Source: Synaphobranchus kaupii
Lineage: Eukaryota > Chordata > Actinopteri > Anguilliformes > Synaphobranchidae
Length of the DNA: 64,000 nucleotides
Assembly (NCBI GenBank): GCA_029718625.1
Contig: CM056383.1
Location: forward strand, 20,189,930 to 20,253,929
Reading direction: 5' to 3'
This document shows positions 23,309 to 35,175 of this stretch, piece by piece. The translations under genes and the position numbers were made by a program. Under the pieces are notes generated by a model. That model saw only the letters and a program-made list of their open reading frames with translations, was not told the DNA's origin and did no database searches. Within the stretch, counting starts at the first letter, position 1. Every line of letters starts with the position of its first letter.

Positions 23309-24218
23309 TCTCTATCCGTAATGTCATTAAACTGCAATTTTCTGGCATGTTGACCACCCTGACATAGATTAATTAGAATATAAATATACCCAAATTGGAA
23401 ACCATGAAATTAAATACAAGAGCTATGGAAGGGTCAAAGGTCACAACAGTAGGATTAGGGTTATGGGTTCCTTAAAATCTAGAGGCTTGAAATTCGGAGG
23501 TATGAATATATCCATGGCCTACATTGCATAAGCAGAAGAACAGACCCCTAGCACACATAGAAGCTCTTTAGCACCACCTACAAATATCAATTTTTTGAAA
23601 ACTTTGACTCCTCCTACCTGAAGCACAAAGGCAGCCAAGCCTCCCAAATTTAGTATACAAGGACATCTCAGCACCCCCTATGACATATATATTTGCATGT
23701 AAGAATAAATTAAACTTGTCCTAATTAATTTGACTAATGATAAAAAATAGGTCTATGAAGGCTGTTAGAATGTTCACAGGTCATTTTGGGTTACTGCTGA
23801 ACACTGCACTCAGCTTCCCAAAATCGTAGAAGCATGAAATTTTGCTAACTGAGTCTCATCAGGGCCTCTAGCATGCACACCAAAAACCAGACCCCTAGCA
23901 TGCACACAGACTCTGTAGCGCCCCCTTGAAAATGTGATTTTTGAACATTTTGGGCACTCGCCATTTGTACACCGAATGATGTATCATGCTGAAATGTCGG
24001 AATCTAGACCACCTCTAGACATACTACAAATAATATCAGAACCAGATCTCTAGCTAAAAAAAAAAAGTGCAGTATATGCTATCGACAGGGGGCGCCACTT
24101 AAATTTCAGAATTAATGTTAATTAATGTTAATTAATTAACACTTTCCGAGGTGATTCTTAGGATCAAGCAGAGTCAGAAAGACTCATAAGAACATTTCAG
24201 TAAAAATGACAATATAGG
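23309..24218. other. Spacer of the giant inverted repeat
   Basis: 910 bp without an inverted partner. It contains loosely repeated blocks: 'cagacccctagca', a downstream 'ctctttagcaccacct' or 'ctctgtagcgccccct', then a TTTTTGAA word, at about 23545-23600 and 23890-23960. A related 'agggggcgccact' is at about 24088. This suggests two or three old copies of a unit of roughly 340 bp. No ORF with a known domain. Confidence 0.6.
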
Positions 24219-24428
24219 ACTGCCATCTACTTTTGACTATTAATATTAATATTAAGCTATTAATATTGAAAATTTATATCCTAACTGTCTACCAGCAGCT
24301 AAAACACGTGTAGCTAGCTAGGTACCTAGATCTGGTTGAACGTAGCTAGCATAACTGGCTTGCTAGGTAGATAATACATTAGCAATTCCTAGATAATTAC
24401 GTATACAGGGAATGTATTTGCTAAAGAA

Positions 24429-24480
24429 ACTACAATTCCCAGTAATGCGTTCCTTAGCGTAAAGCAATAAAATGGCGCCG
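24429..24480 (+). promoter_or_regulatory. ZNF143-like plus YY1-like promoter motifs, right inner arm
   Basis: ACTACAATTCCCAG at 24429-24442 is followed by AAAATGGCGCC near 24469-24479, mirroring the left arm. The orientation would favour rightward, outward transcription. Both motifs are intact in both arms although nearby bases differ. Confidence 0.4.
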
Positions 24481-25199
24481 AAATGTAGTTCCGCTTGATA
24501 CAACCGTAAACACACACGAAGATGCCCTCCGTTTATTGCGAATGGGATCACGCTACTCACATGAACCCAACTTTTAATACTTAGATAATTATCTTAGATA
24601 CTTCTAGACATTTATAATGCTTTCCAAATCCAGCAGGTTGATCATTAATAAGCAGACAGTAGTGAACAGCATGCAGTAGCCTAGTGTGAAAGCTTTGTAG
24701 GAATTAAAGCATTCCCTTTAAATACATAAAAATGACAAGGGTGTCAGCTGTATGTAAAAAATATATATATTTAAAAAAGAAAACTGTTAATGTAGTCTAT
24801 CCCATGATCTGAGATTTTATTGGTAATTATATAAAAATAATTTTCTACCCATTTTAAATTGGTGTTTTCATTGTAATAAATATCAGATGTTGTGGTATAT
24901 ACAATTTCTAACTTTTATATGACTAGATAATTTACAATACATCAATATATAGTGTAAACAATGCACTGTAAAATAAATTTTGTATTAATTCACTCAGAGA
25001 CGTATTGAACTTCAGCGTCTTCAAGCTTTTATTAGCTGGACATTTAGCTTATTCAATCTAGAAAGGGTCCATCACATTACAGAAGGGTATCAATACAGAC
25101 ATTTATTCATTTGGCAGATGCGCTTATACAGAGCGACTTACAAGGCAAAAAGTGCATAAGTTTGCATAAAATAATAATAATAATAATAATAATAAACTT

Positions 25200-26370
25200 T
25201 ATTTACATTACATTCATTTGGCAGATGCTTTTATCCAAAGCGACGCACAATAAGTGCATACTGAAGGTCAATGACATCAGTTCAGATAGAGCTAATTTCT
25301 TATCATAACATAGCAGCTATCCATAGTCATGAACATTGAGTATAGTACACAGTAAGCTATGGCTAAAACAAGACATTATAAACTATAAAATCAACAAAGA
25401 ATTAAGGAACAGGAAACAAGCGAAAAACAGTCAAGGTGGAGTCTGAAGAGGTGTGCAGGCAGTGTTTGATCAGAACGTAGAGGAGTGAACAGTTCATTCC
25501 ACCACTGGGGAGCTAGGGTGGAGAAGCTCCGCAGTCCGGACGAGCAGAGCGAAGTGGTCGAGCTGGAGTTTAGTGTTGTATTATGTCTTGCAGGTAGGAA
25601 GGGCTTGTCCTTTTGGCTGCAGCGTAGGCCAGGGTCAGAACTTTGAACCTGATCCTGGCGGCGACCAGCAGCCAGTGGACTGACCTTAGCAGCGGGGTGA
25701 TGTGTGAAAACTTTGGGAGGAGTAATCCAGGCGTGAGATAACCATGGTCTGGACGAGAAGCTGGGTCGAGTAGGTGGTCAGGTATGGTCAAATCCTCCTG
25801 ATGTTGTACAGGAGGAACCTGCAGGACCGTGCTGTTGCCCTGATGTGCTCCATGAAGTCCAGCTGGTCATCCAGGACCATCCCCAGGTTCCTTGCAGAGC
25901 GGGAGGCAGCCACCATAGTACCGTCGACTGTGATGGAGAGTGCTTGCAGTGGGGAGGTCCTGTGAGGTATGAAGCGCAGTTCCGTATTGTGAAGGTTGAG
26001 CTTCAGGTGATGAGTAGCCATCCACATAGAAATGTCAGCAAGGCAGGCTGATATCCTCTCCTTAACCTGTTAGGTAGAGGGGGAATGAGAAATAGTGCTA
26101 TATAAGAGAAATGTCCAATAAAAAAACAATGGTATACTGAAAAAAAAACAGTACAAGTCTAAATAATACATTAACCAAAATGTCAGTAACATGGCAAGTG
26201 TTGATGTATAAATCACTGTTAACATACCCCTAAAATGCTATTTCAAAAAGCAAGACTTTAGCAAGACTTGCATGCTAACAATTCATTCAGGGTGCAAACT
26301 AAACAGGCGAGTCTTGAGTCTACGCCAGAAGATGGTCAGAAGGGCAGAAGGGCCAAGACCAGGGGCCTCA
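25200..26370 (-). pseudogene. L2-type LINE 3' fragments in the right arm
   Basis: Mirror of 21131-22290. On the minus strand it encodes the same reverse transcriptase C-terminal blocks (HHLKLNLHNTEL, SARNLGMVLDDQLDF, SCRFLLYNIRRI) in an ORF at 26027-25788. It continues into SVHWLLVAARIRFKVLTLAYAA (25690-25620) and ends in the L2 tail at about 25205-25245. It carries a one-base deletion after NIRRI relative to the left arm, which breaks the frame at a different place. Confidence 0.85.
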
Positions 26371-26805
26371 TTTATAAAAAGAACTTTCGATCAAATTTGA
26401 TCTTACGTGTGGCGTACGTAAAAAATCACGACAAAGTTGTGATTTCTAAAATTTCATCGTGACTCCATTTGACCGTGGAAATGGTCGTAGCTCCACGTCA
26501 GGTCTTCACTTGACATACGCACATTACCTGGTGATTATGCCGAAGTATTGTAGGCTTGAGAGCCGCGCGTGAACGCTTATTTGGCATAGAAAATTATCGT
26601 TGTTGTTATCAGCCTACAAAATTAGTTTAATTCTAAATTGAAAAGGAAACTGATAGTCTAATTACTGAATTTTAAGTCTTCCTTACATTATATACCATTA
26701 TTATTGCATTGCTTCTCAAGCTTCTGGATTTGAGAATTTTTTTCCTGTTCATTTTAATAAGTCTTTTGTTTTATTTATCCATTGTTTTTATATATTTTAC
26801 TTTAA

Positions 26806-27187
26806 CAGTCTGCAAATATCAGGATTCCTAAATGCTTACGAAGGTAATCCCATATGCAAAAGGTCTGTAAAAATCATATATGATCATACTTGCAAGGTTT
26901 TTATAAAACAGCATGTTGATTAGTAGCCTATTATATTATATATTTCTATACAATTCTTATACAATCTCTCAATGTTTTTTTTTAATAAGGAGTACCATGT
27001 ATTAGGGAACTATTTAATTTTAGCATGAAAAGTATATGCTAGCTCTCTACCACATATTTATTTTATTTAAGTTTTGTATATGGCATATATGTTTTTATAA
27101 GATTTTTACAGACCTTTTGCATATGGGATTTGCATATAGCATTTAGGAATCCTGTTATTTGCAGACTGGCAGACTTTCTTTTGTTGG
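26806..27187. mobile_element. MITE nested in the right arm, one end truncated
   Basis: Reverse-oriented copy of the 20161-20557 element. One terminus is complete (ctggcagactttcttttgttg, about 27167-27187). The other begins abruptly at cagtctgcaaatatcagg, lacking about 15 terminal bases. Confidence 0.8.
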
Positions 27188-28381
27188 TTTTATGAATGAA
27201 GTTCAACCATCGAGATAAAAAAAGAACTGAAGGCAGCTTCCGCTTACCGGTTCCATGGATTCCTATGGAAGCTGCTCATTGGGGCACGAAGCCGATTCAG
27301 TGGTCAACCCGTCACGTCTCTGCAGTCTATGGGCAATACACACAGACAGCGCACAGAATCATGAGAATCGCAGTTCATTACAGAAGTTAACGGGGAGACG
27401 CGGTTGTTTCCCTTACAGATATACTCGGTTTTCTCATGTTATACGTCTCAAAAGAACCGAAAACGACACGCTCTGATCGCTAGCTCACAAGCTAAATCGA
27501 TTAATAATCATATTGCAGCCTATGCAGTATGCACTGATCTGAACAGACCTACCTAACTTCAGCTAGTATAATGCACGTAATAGCCTACAAGACTAGCCTA
27601 TAAATATAAACCCACACAGATAAAGCAGAGACGAAGAAGCTCGAGAATTATACATCATATTGCATTAAAATACAATTACGAAATAAGAAAAGTATTCTAT
27701 GAATGTACTATAACGATAAGTATAAACTATAAGTACAATACCGGCAGCTTACCCATTCGCTTTATTTGACCGTGAAATAAAAATGGTGGATCTCCATTTT
27801 GGCTCGTAATTCATCGGAGAAAATCGTAAAGTCACGTGGTGTGTAATCTCTGATTCGTAAAATAAGTACGAATTTTCGGGGACTGGAATTTCGTAGAATA
27901 GATACGAATGGGCTGTGACAGAACCCAAGTCCAGGCATAACTGCAAGTCCATCTGTGCCTGTAGCTCTCTGTAAAAGTTAGCTGTACAGATGCTTGTTAC
28001 AAGTCAGGGGATAGTAATATTGTAAAAAAATAAATAAAAAAAAACGTTTTTCCTAATTGTCTTCTTATGTCTCACTTGAGGTTGCGTTTAGTGACATCCA
28101 CTATCGTTGTACATTCCTGCTGTTGGCACTTATTCGCAAACCACACCAGCCCCGCCCTGCAAATTTCCTGCACATATGTGTCGACTGTACACAAGAACAG
28201 AAAGATGAGTGGTGATCAGAACAGCAGAATTACTGGCCAGAGTGAACAACCACCCTTTTCAATGGCATCTTGGATCCCCCACCAATCCCACCCCCTTACA
28301 TTTGTGATATAATTAATTTAGTGATTGTTGTGCTATTGGTGGTATCGCTTACTTTATGTTTTACAATAACTGTGTCATTAT

Positions 28382-28425
28382 CACACACACGCACGCACGC
28401 ACACGCACACGCACACACACACACA
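28382..28425. repeat. (CA)n/(CG) microsatellite
   Basis: Imperfect CA tract with several interspersed GCAC units. Confidence 0.95.
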
Positions 28426-29702
28426 ACATTACTGCTTAAAGGATGATTTTAGCTGTCCTTGTAATTGTGTATTGCAGGGTCCCTTGAAAAACAAACCATG
28501 GTCTCAATACAATGTATATCATTATTTCTCATATAATATACTGTAAGTCTGAAGTGAGCCTTCATTACTGGTTTGAGAGACTGCATGGAGGAAATCAGGA
28601 AATCTGGTTCGTAAGAGTATACTTTCAGACGAGGCGGTTTTTAGCATTTAAGAAGCACATGTTTTAAATTAGTGCAGATGCCTTGTATTCTCAATGATCT
28701 GGCAGGACTTTTTTTTTCTTTTTTCAAATACTGACTGCCGGTTCAATTTTCTGTCGTAGTTGTTTTTTGTGGATTTTGCATATCTCAACATTAAACATTA
28801 AACAGCTTTTAATTGTTCTTCATGAGCGACATGGCTCTTGTCAAGTAAAATAATTACATTGCCTGACTTTAGGTCTACGCATTCTATCATTTATATTTTG
28901 GAAGTAATTGGTATATATTTTTTGTGAGCACTCGTTTTGATGTGAATGGCTTTGGGTGAGTCAGTTAATATATTGCAGCTAGCAAGCATACACTGTCCAA
29001 CAGCTGTCCACTAGCGGCCCACAATCAGGAAAGTTGTCAGTCTGCCAGCGTTTCGTAAATAGGCTTTCGGAAATCACAGTTAAAATGAACCAGTCGAGAT
29101 GGGGACCAGCTGTTAAGAGAAAGGAAAATAGTTGGAGAATGGTCCTGCCACTAGAGGACGACTGCAGTGCCAATTTCCATTTTCCAATTCTGGTGTGCTG
29201 ACAAGTTTGATAGATATATTCTTGCTAGAGTTGACTATACCAGAAGATCAAGACTATAGTAAGACTACCTTGAGACTCTCTTGCAAAGAAAATGCAATTT
29301 GGGTCTTACATGAGTATATTTTATACATGCAATGCTGTCAAATACACTCTATATTTATCATTATTGTATTTTCAAATAAAGTTGACTACATGTATTTACA
29401 ATGTGTTGAAATATATCCAATTTCCATAAGGGTTACCAGAAGAGGAAAGGATACAGACTGAAATATTATCTAAATATAACATCAGTCATGTTCATATAAT
29501 ATAAGTTGAGTTTAACTTCAATTTCACTTCAATTTCAATTCAGTCAATTAAAGAAAATTACTCAGTAGAATATTTTGTGGCCTCTCCATAGTTTTGGTGG
29601 TGCTCATTTTAATTTGTTCATTGAAATAATCTAATTTCTTCTGTTAAATAATTTTACCATACTGATACTGTATGAATATATACTGAGGCCACTGGACAAT
29701 CA

Positions 29703-29800
29703 CAGACACACACACACACACACACACACTCACTCTCTCTTTCACAAACACACACACACTCTCTCTCTTTCAAAAACACACACACTCACTCTCTCTTTCA

Positions 29801-29836
<36 letters not shown>
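29703..29836. repeat. (CA)n with CTCTCT interruptions
   Basis: CA blocks alternate three times with 'ctcactctctctttcaca'-type interruptions, giving a higher-order repeat of roughly 45 bp. Confidence 0.95.
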
Positions 29837-29840
<4 letters not shown>

Positions 29841-30700
29841 CGCATATGCATGTGAAACATGCTGTCACATGCCTTACAGACGGCAGAGCTCCGAGCCCCA
29901 GCAGGTCACATAGGATCGGGCACAGCGAGGAAGTCACATCACAGTGACCCTGCCCAGGCGGCAGCTTTGAAAGCGTGATGAGGGAGAGACATAAAACGAC
30001 TGGTCTCACACTGACCTGCTGGTCACAGCAATACCCATACATAGAGACATTTCTCTACTTCTTTTCCCCAATATTGACTTTTATTTCAATGTATTTGTTT
30101 GGTCAGCATTATTAAGAATTTTTAAATGTTTACTGTGTCATGTGTTGTGTGTATCTAATGACCATATATATGTTTCATTTATTAAATATTTATTTATTTC
30201 AAAATGCCAACAGAAGTTTATGCACTACATGATGCAAGGTGTTTGAACGGAATAATTTCAAAAATTCTTACTGCGATATTTTCTGAAATGGTGCTTACTG
30301 AATGTTTCATGGTTATCCCAGCATACTTGTGTGAGATGACAGATTTGCTAACCTGTCCTGGAGTTGGAAAAACTGACATCGTTATTCCCTGGTTTGCGGG
30401 CGGAGCTGTAAATCCTCCTGTTTATTTCACTCTTTATTTATAGCCTGTAAGGAAGAACTCTGGCCTCACGTGTAACTCAAAGATGGACTTGCTTGTTTTC
30501 TTTTGTGTGAGAATCTCTTGCTCTCCCATTGTACCCTTCTAAGTGCGCTTGTTTGACTGACGAGGCTTATTGGACTATAACAAGCGTAACTCCCCTCTTA
30601 TTGTGCGGCACAATTCTCCCAAAAACTCAAGAGTGGTGTGCATTCTTACCGGTGCTCCATCAGCTGCATGCTAGGGCTTAGAAGAATAGCCCCGGTCTCC

Positions 30701-32000
30701 GCTCCTCACGTTTCCTCCTCAATCGCACCCCATCGATGAAATGAACACTTCAGCAGGCCGGAAACATTTAATCTGCCCTCCTTTTCAAAGGAAATTAATT
30801 GAATCTTGTCCACTTGCCGCCTTCTTGGTTGTGCCCTATTTCTCTTTCTCTCATGACCATTGACGTATCTTTTATTTTTTTAAACACCGCCATTGGTTCT
30901 ACTGTCCTATGTTGGTCACAAGTGGGTGAGGGAATCTGCCATTAAATGAAGTATGGGAGTGGTGTTTTAGTTAATGTGGAATAACAGTGGAAAGTGCCTG
31001 CAGACAAATAGTAATGACTGTTAAAATGGCTTCCACTCTCTAGTCTGGGTCATCCTACTCTGAGCTGACAATGGAGAGGCAAGAGTGGCCTTCCCTCAAG
31101 AGGACTACTTAACACTGTAACAATGACAACTCTGAATGCTCTTCAGACGTGTCAAAGCAAATGAACACATCGCAAGAGGCGCTCTTTGTGCACTATGGCC
31201 AGGGCAAATGTACTTGAAAATTGCTCAAACACGTCCTAATAGCCTTCTAAGTTCCTGATAAGAGCTTGTATTGCTCTGCTTTGCGGTAATCTGTGAGCTA
31301 CCCATGGTGCATTGCCTTCTGCTTGCCTCGCCACCAAAATCAAGCAGCCATGATTTTTTGTAAAAATTAAAAATAATAATAAATAAACATTGTAAATATG
31401 GAGAGAACACAGCCCCTAATGGAGGCTGGAAAAAAGAAGATGAAGCAGGCGCCAAATGAGCTTCCATTTTTTGGGAACACGGATTTCTCCCTGTTAGGCG
31501 GCATATTATGCTAAGCCTTTGGCGATAGCTTTATTGTTGCCATAGCAGCAATACTCCTGCAGGCTTGTGACCTCCTGATTACAGTACAAAGCTTATTGGG
31601 TCTTGGAAACCCCTTTGAAGATAAAAAGTCTTTGATGGTTTATATTTATGCAAATCTCTCAGATATTATTTCTCCAACTGAGATTGAATGGGGAGATGAT
31701 TGAAATTAGCCTCTTCAAAATTCTCCAATGAAAGAAAGGTATGATTAGTAAAAAGCAAAGAGTAAGTGTGGGATAGTTTTGTCATTATTGGGGTTTTTAT
31801 AGGGGGCTTTCTTACCTGAGTGTATTTGTTTTATTCATTCCTCAGCCTCTGGAGTTTATAATGGGAGAGAGAGGAAAGAAGAACAAGGGATAACAGATTT
31901 CCACTTTCGGTCTCTTTTTTCCTTTCTTTTTCCCCTTTCCCTTTTTTTCCAACTTGCTTTGAAAAGAAAATCTGATGGAGGGAGCTTTTGTGTGTTTCCA
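30701..32000. other. Candidate conserved non-coding block
   Basis: About 1.3 kb of unique, low-repeat, balanced-composition sequence without ORFs. It contains dense homeobox-type TAAT and other factor-like words (ggaaattaattgaatct, ttatgcaaatctctcag, gggagatgattgaaattagc). This resembles vertebrate conserved enhancer DNA by texture only. Confidence 0.3.
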
Positions 32001-32351
32001 GATGATAGATTTTGGAATTTGGGATACCCCACTGGCAGCCCAGAGCTAGCTGTGAACTGGCCTGTTGGAAAAAAATTGGAATGCTTTGGTCTCTTGAAGA
32101 AAGATAAAAAAAATCTAAACTTAATTTTAAAGCATTTTTACATTTGGCTCAAATAAAATATACAAATAGTGTCTGGTCGAAATAGCTGTCACAGAAATGG
32201 CACAGAAGTTGTCTATCAAGGTAGCCTAAATTACATAATTTCAAATACACTAAGAGACAAACTTAATGTGTTTGTTTTTTCAAAAGACAAAATTAAGCAT
32301 GTTATATTTTGTGAGGGATGTATGAGAAAAACAATGATAAAGTCAATAAGA

Positions 32352-32386
<35 letters not shown>

Positions 32387-32389
32387 GTC

Positions 32390-32437
<48 letters not shown>

Positions 32438-32438
32438 T
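32352..32438. repeat. Compound (ATT)n-(TAG)n microsatellite
   Basis: About 35 bp of ATT changes to about 48 bp of TAG/AGT across a 'gtcg' interruption. A shorter agtagtagtggtcg tract follows at about 32545-32565. Confidence 0.96.
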
Positions 32439-32618
32439 CACGAGCAGTGGTTGATTTGTAAAACATTTTCAAGGGGGATGGTCGGGTCTGTGATATCAAA
32501 GAAAACCATCCTTACATCCCCCCTCCATTCGACCCCTGACTATGAGTAGTAGTAGTGGTCGTGGTAGCAGTATTAGTTGTTGTATTTGGAACTTATTCTA
32601 CTTTGTAATTTTGCAGTG

Positions 32619-33213
32619 TACAAACCCCAATTCCAAAAAGGTTGGGCCAGTATGTAAAATGCACATAAAAGCAGATAGCAGTGATTTGTAAATTCTCTTT
32701 TACATATATTTCATTGAAAACACTACAGTACAAAGAAAATATATTTAATTTTCAACTTTATTGATTTTTGTAAATATACGCTAAATCCAAATTTGATGCC
32801 TGTAACACGTTCCAAAAAAGTTGGGACAGGGGCAAAAAAAAGACTGGGAAGTAAAAAAAAAAAAAACCTGTTTGGAACATTCCACAGGTAAACAGGTGAT
32901 GTTCTCATGACTGGGTATAAAAGGATATCAAAAGACTCTTGACATCTTATTTTCAGGTACTCTTACAAGTGATACTATAACCTCTCTGCATTTGAATGGA
33001 TCTTTATTGGAATTGGGGGTGGGACTAGATTAAGCTGTAAATTACACAGGAATAGTATGGAACCCATGGTTGGCTAAATGACAAAACATTAAATATATTT
33101 TCTTTGTACTGTTTTCAAATAAATATATGTAAAAAAGAATTTACAAATCACTGCTTTCTGCTTTTATGTGCATTTTATGTACTGTCACAACCTTTTTGGA
33201 ATTTGGGTTTGTA
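32619..33213. mobile_element. Tc1/mariner-type MITE with 130-bp inverted repeats
   Basis: The ends caaaccccaattccaaaaag (32621) and the reverse complement of ctttttggaatttgggtttg (to 33211) are bordered by TA on both sides. The inverted match extends about 130 bp, including 'aaagcagatagcagtgattt' and 'acagtacaaagaaaatatat'. The interior has a 'gactgggtataaaaggat' stretch but no ORF with a domain. TA borders fit Tc1/mariner. Confidence 0.88.
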
Positions 33214-35110
33214 TTTTATATGTATTTAGAGGATAATATTTATCTCTAATATAATTTATTTTTACTGTAATCCTTTACAGACTAATACTCATTCACTGGA
33301 AATTACAAATTAGCATTGTTTAGAAAGATTTTACTTATGGTTATACTTTTTGAGAGTTCTGTTGTAATAACATGTGTTTTGTAGTCACTGTAAATAAAAT
33401 ATTAGTTATGCCAGTATTGCTGTAGATGCTGAAAAAAGTGTAATAATCACCTCTAGAATTCTTCCATTGTCACTTCTGATTAAACCCTATATGTAGTGTG
33501 TGCTATTTTTTTTTTTTACTTCAATTCAAGTGATTCAATAAAACGTCTTAAATTAGTTTTACATATAAAATAAGCAAACTAAAAAGGATGTCAAAATACT
33601 AGCTCACTAGACCATATGCAATGAAACTGGATCAGTCAGAAGTCATCCTAAATTAAATTAGATGGAATTTATTAATTAATTTTTCATTTAAAGCAAAACT
33701 GCCTGTATACTGTAACTGTTTTTTAGCAGGTTCAGTCTTAAGTTTGAATACTGGTGCGGGGGCCAGTTGAGAGTGTATTGTATACAGCAAGATCAGTTGG
33801 TTCATATACATCTTGGGACCCACCTCAACCCTTCTCACCACCCACCAGTGAATCCTGACACACTTGGGGAACCTTGTTGTCTCACTAAATGAGACTTTAT
33901 TTCCATAAGCCAGAGAAAACCCCTAAAGCTGAATAAGCACTATAATGTCATTATTATTTGATAATAGTGATTTATGTAAACATTTTTAGAATGCATGACA
34001 GATTATGAAAATATGAATTGCAAAGCCTATAGTTTGATTTGCATCAGCATTACAATTAAATAGACTGCATCAATGGTCTGTGTCCATAAATTGTCATTCG
34101 TATTTCACACAGTGGTTGATTTCATATTGCAGAACCTGAAAAGGGAGGATAATTTTCGGATAAGGAGGATAAGTTTTTGGTGTTTCTGTATTATTTTCCA
34201 GATGGATTTTACTTTAACTAACAGAGAACTTTACAATCTACATGTTACATTATGATGCACTGAATACATATCTTGATGGAAATAAAAAGAATGAATAAGG
34301 ATATTACATTGACATTACATCACATTGATATTGCATTGAATATGCATAACGTAGATTAAAGGATAAATAATATGTAGCCTGTACCATATACGTACATTTA
34401 GTTATTGGCTGTTAATGTCTAGTCTTCATAAGTAGGACCACCAGTTTGGTTCCCCTTGTTTTCTTGAATGGTACTTCAGTCCTCCACCAGCTAAAGGTTG
34501 CGATAGCCTCTTTGTCAAGCCGTTTCTCAAACAATTATCCCATTTGCACCACCTCAATCATCAAAGTTGATAATGTAATTGCCACTAATTAAGCACAGAC
34601 AATGATTGGGTGTGTTAAATTCTGTTTGATTACTTACTACTGTGGACATGCTGCAGTATTTTTAAATGTTGTACAGGGACATGTTAGTTTTTGATAGAAG
34701 CAGTGGGAAATGCCCACATTAAAAAATGAGAGCAGTTATGTGTATATCATTTAACTTCCATAAAAAAGTTACATTTAAAAATAAATTGCATTAGTAATAA
34801 AAAAAAATAGTGCAGCTGAGATATATTAAAACTAAAATATATAAATGAACTAAAAGTGGTGAATGTCATGTACAAAGTTCAAATGAAAGCTGTGATTATA
34901 GTTCATCATAGCCAGTTGTTTAACAATCGGTCTAATTTTTATCGTCTTTGCATAATTTATTGTTCATTTGCAAGTTAAAATAAGTTTGCAAGTTCAATCC
35001 ATCATTATGCAGTGTGCCAGCCAGACACTGCCTCACTCGTTTGCTCAAAGAGCTTCCATGTAAGCTTCCATCCATGTTCACTTTCCCCATATTAGATCAG
35101 CTAATTATTA

Positions 35111-35111
<1 letters not shown>
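33214..35111. other. Non-coding AT-rich DNA
   Basis: No gene recognised. The segment at about 34440-34640 is unique and contains cacctcaatcatcaaagttg and ccactaattaagcacag, so it could be a conserved regulatory element (inference). Confidence 0.3.
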
Positions 35112-35154
<43 letters not shown>

Positions 35155-35175
35155 ATATATATATATATATATATA
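35112..35175. repeat. (TA)n microsatellite
   Basis: About 60 bp of TA with one ATTATT interruption. Confidence 0.96.

Larger units (their letters stand above)
19426..27920. repeat. 8.5-kb near-palindrome (giant inverted repeat)
   Basis: The left arm (19426-23308) and right arm (24219-27920) are reverse complements around a 910-bp spacer. Landmarks matching outside to inside are 'tgtcacagcccattcgtatc' at 19426 and its complement ending at 27920, then a nested MITE at 20161-20557 versus 26806-27187. Next are L2 fragments at 21130-22290 versus 25200-26370, 'ggagggcatcttc' at about 23001 versus 24521, and 'aaaagtagatggcagt' at the inner edge. A 207-bp segment translated on corresponding strands (21446-21652 and 25845-26051) differs at only 4 of 68 residues. 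Arms differ by indels and point changes, so this is not a trivial assembly mirror. Class of origin is unknown. Confidence 0.93.
24219..27920 (-). repeat. Right arm of the giant inverted repeat
   Basis: This 3702-bp reverse complement of the left arm carries the same nested MITE and L2 pieces in reversed order. Relative to the left arm it lacks about 150 bp next to the MITE (near 26800), including the last dozen bases of one MITE end. The outer boundary is at gatacgaatgggctgtgaca. Confidence 0.9.
27921..30700. other. Non-coding DNA with CA/CT microsatellites
   Basis: No gene recognised. CA-rich tracts lie at 28382-28425 and 29703-29836, the latter interrupted by CTCTCT blocks in a higher-order pattern. 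ORFs of 64-109 codons show no known domain. Confidence 0.4.

Noticed and set aside
19426..27920. Palindrome as a Maverick/Polinton or other large DNA transposon
   Set aside because: No polymerase, integrase or capsid-like ORF is present and the inverted arms make up almost all of the structure; no clean target duplication was found at the outer ends.
19426..27920. Palindrome as a pure assembly artefact
   Set aside because: Arms differ by point changes and by indels of more than 100 bp, which a mirrored read would not give; read-level proof is still lacking.
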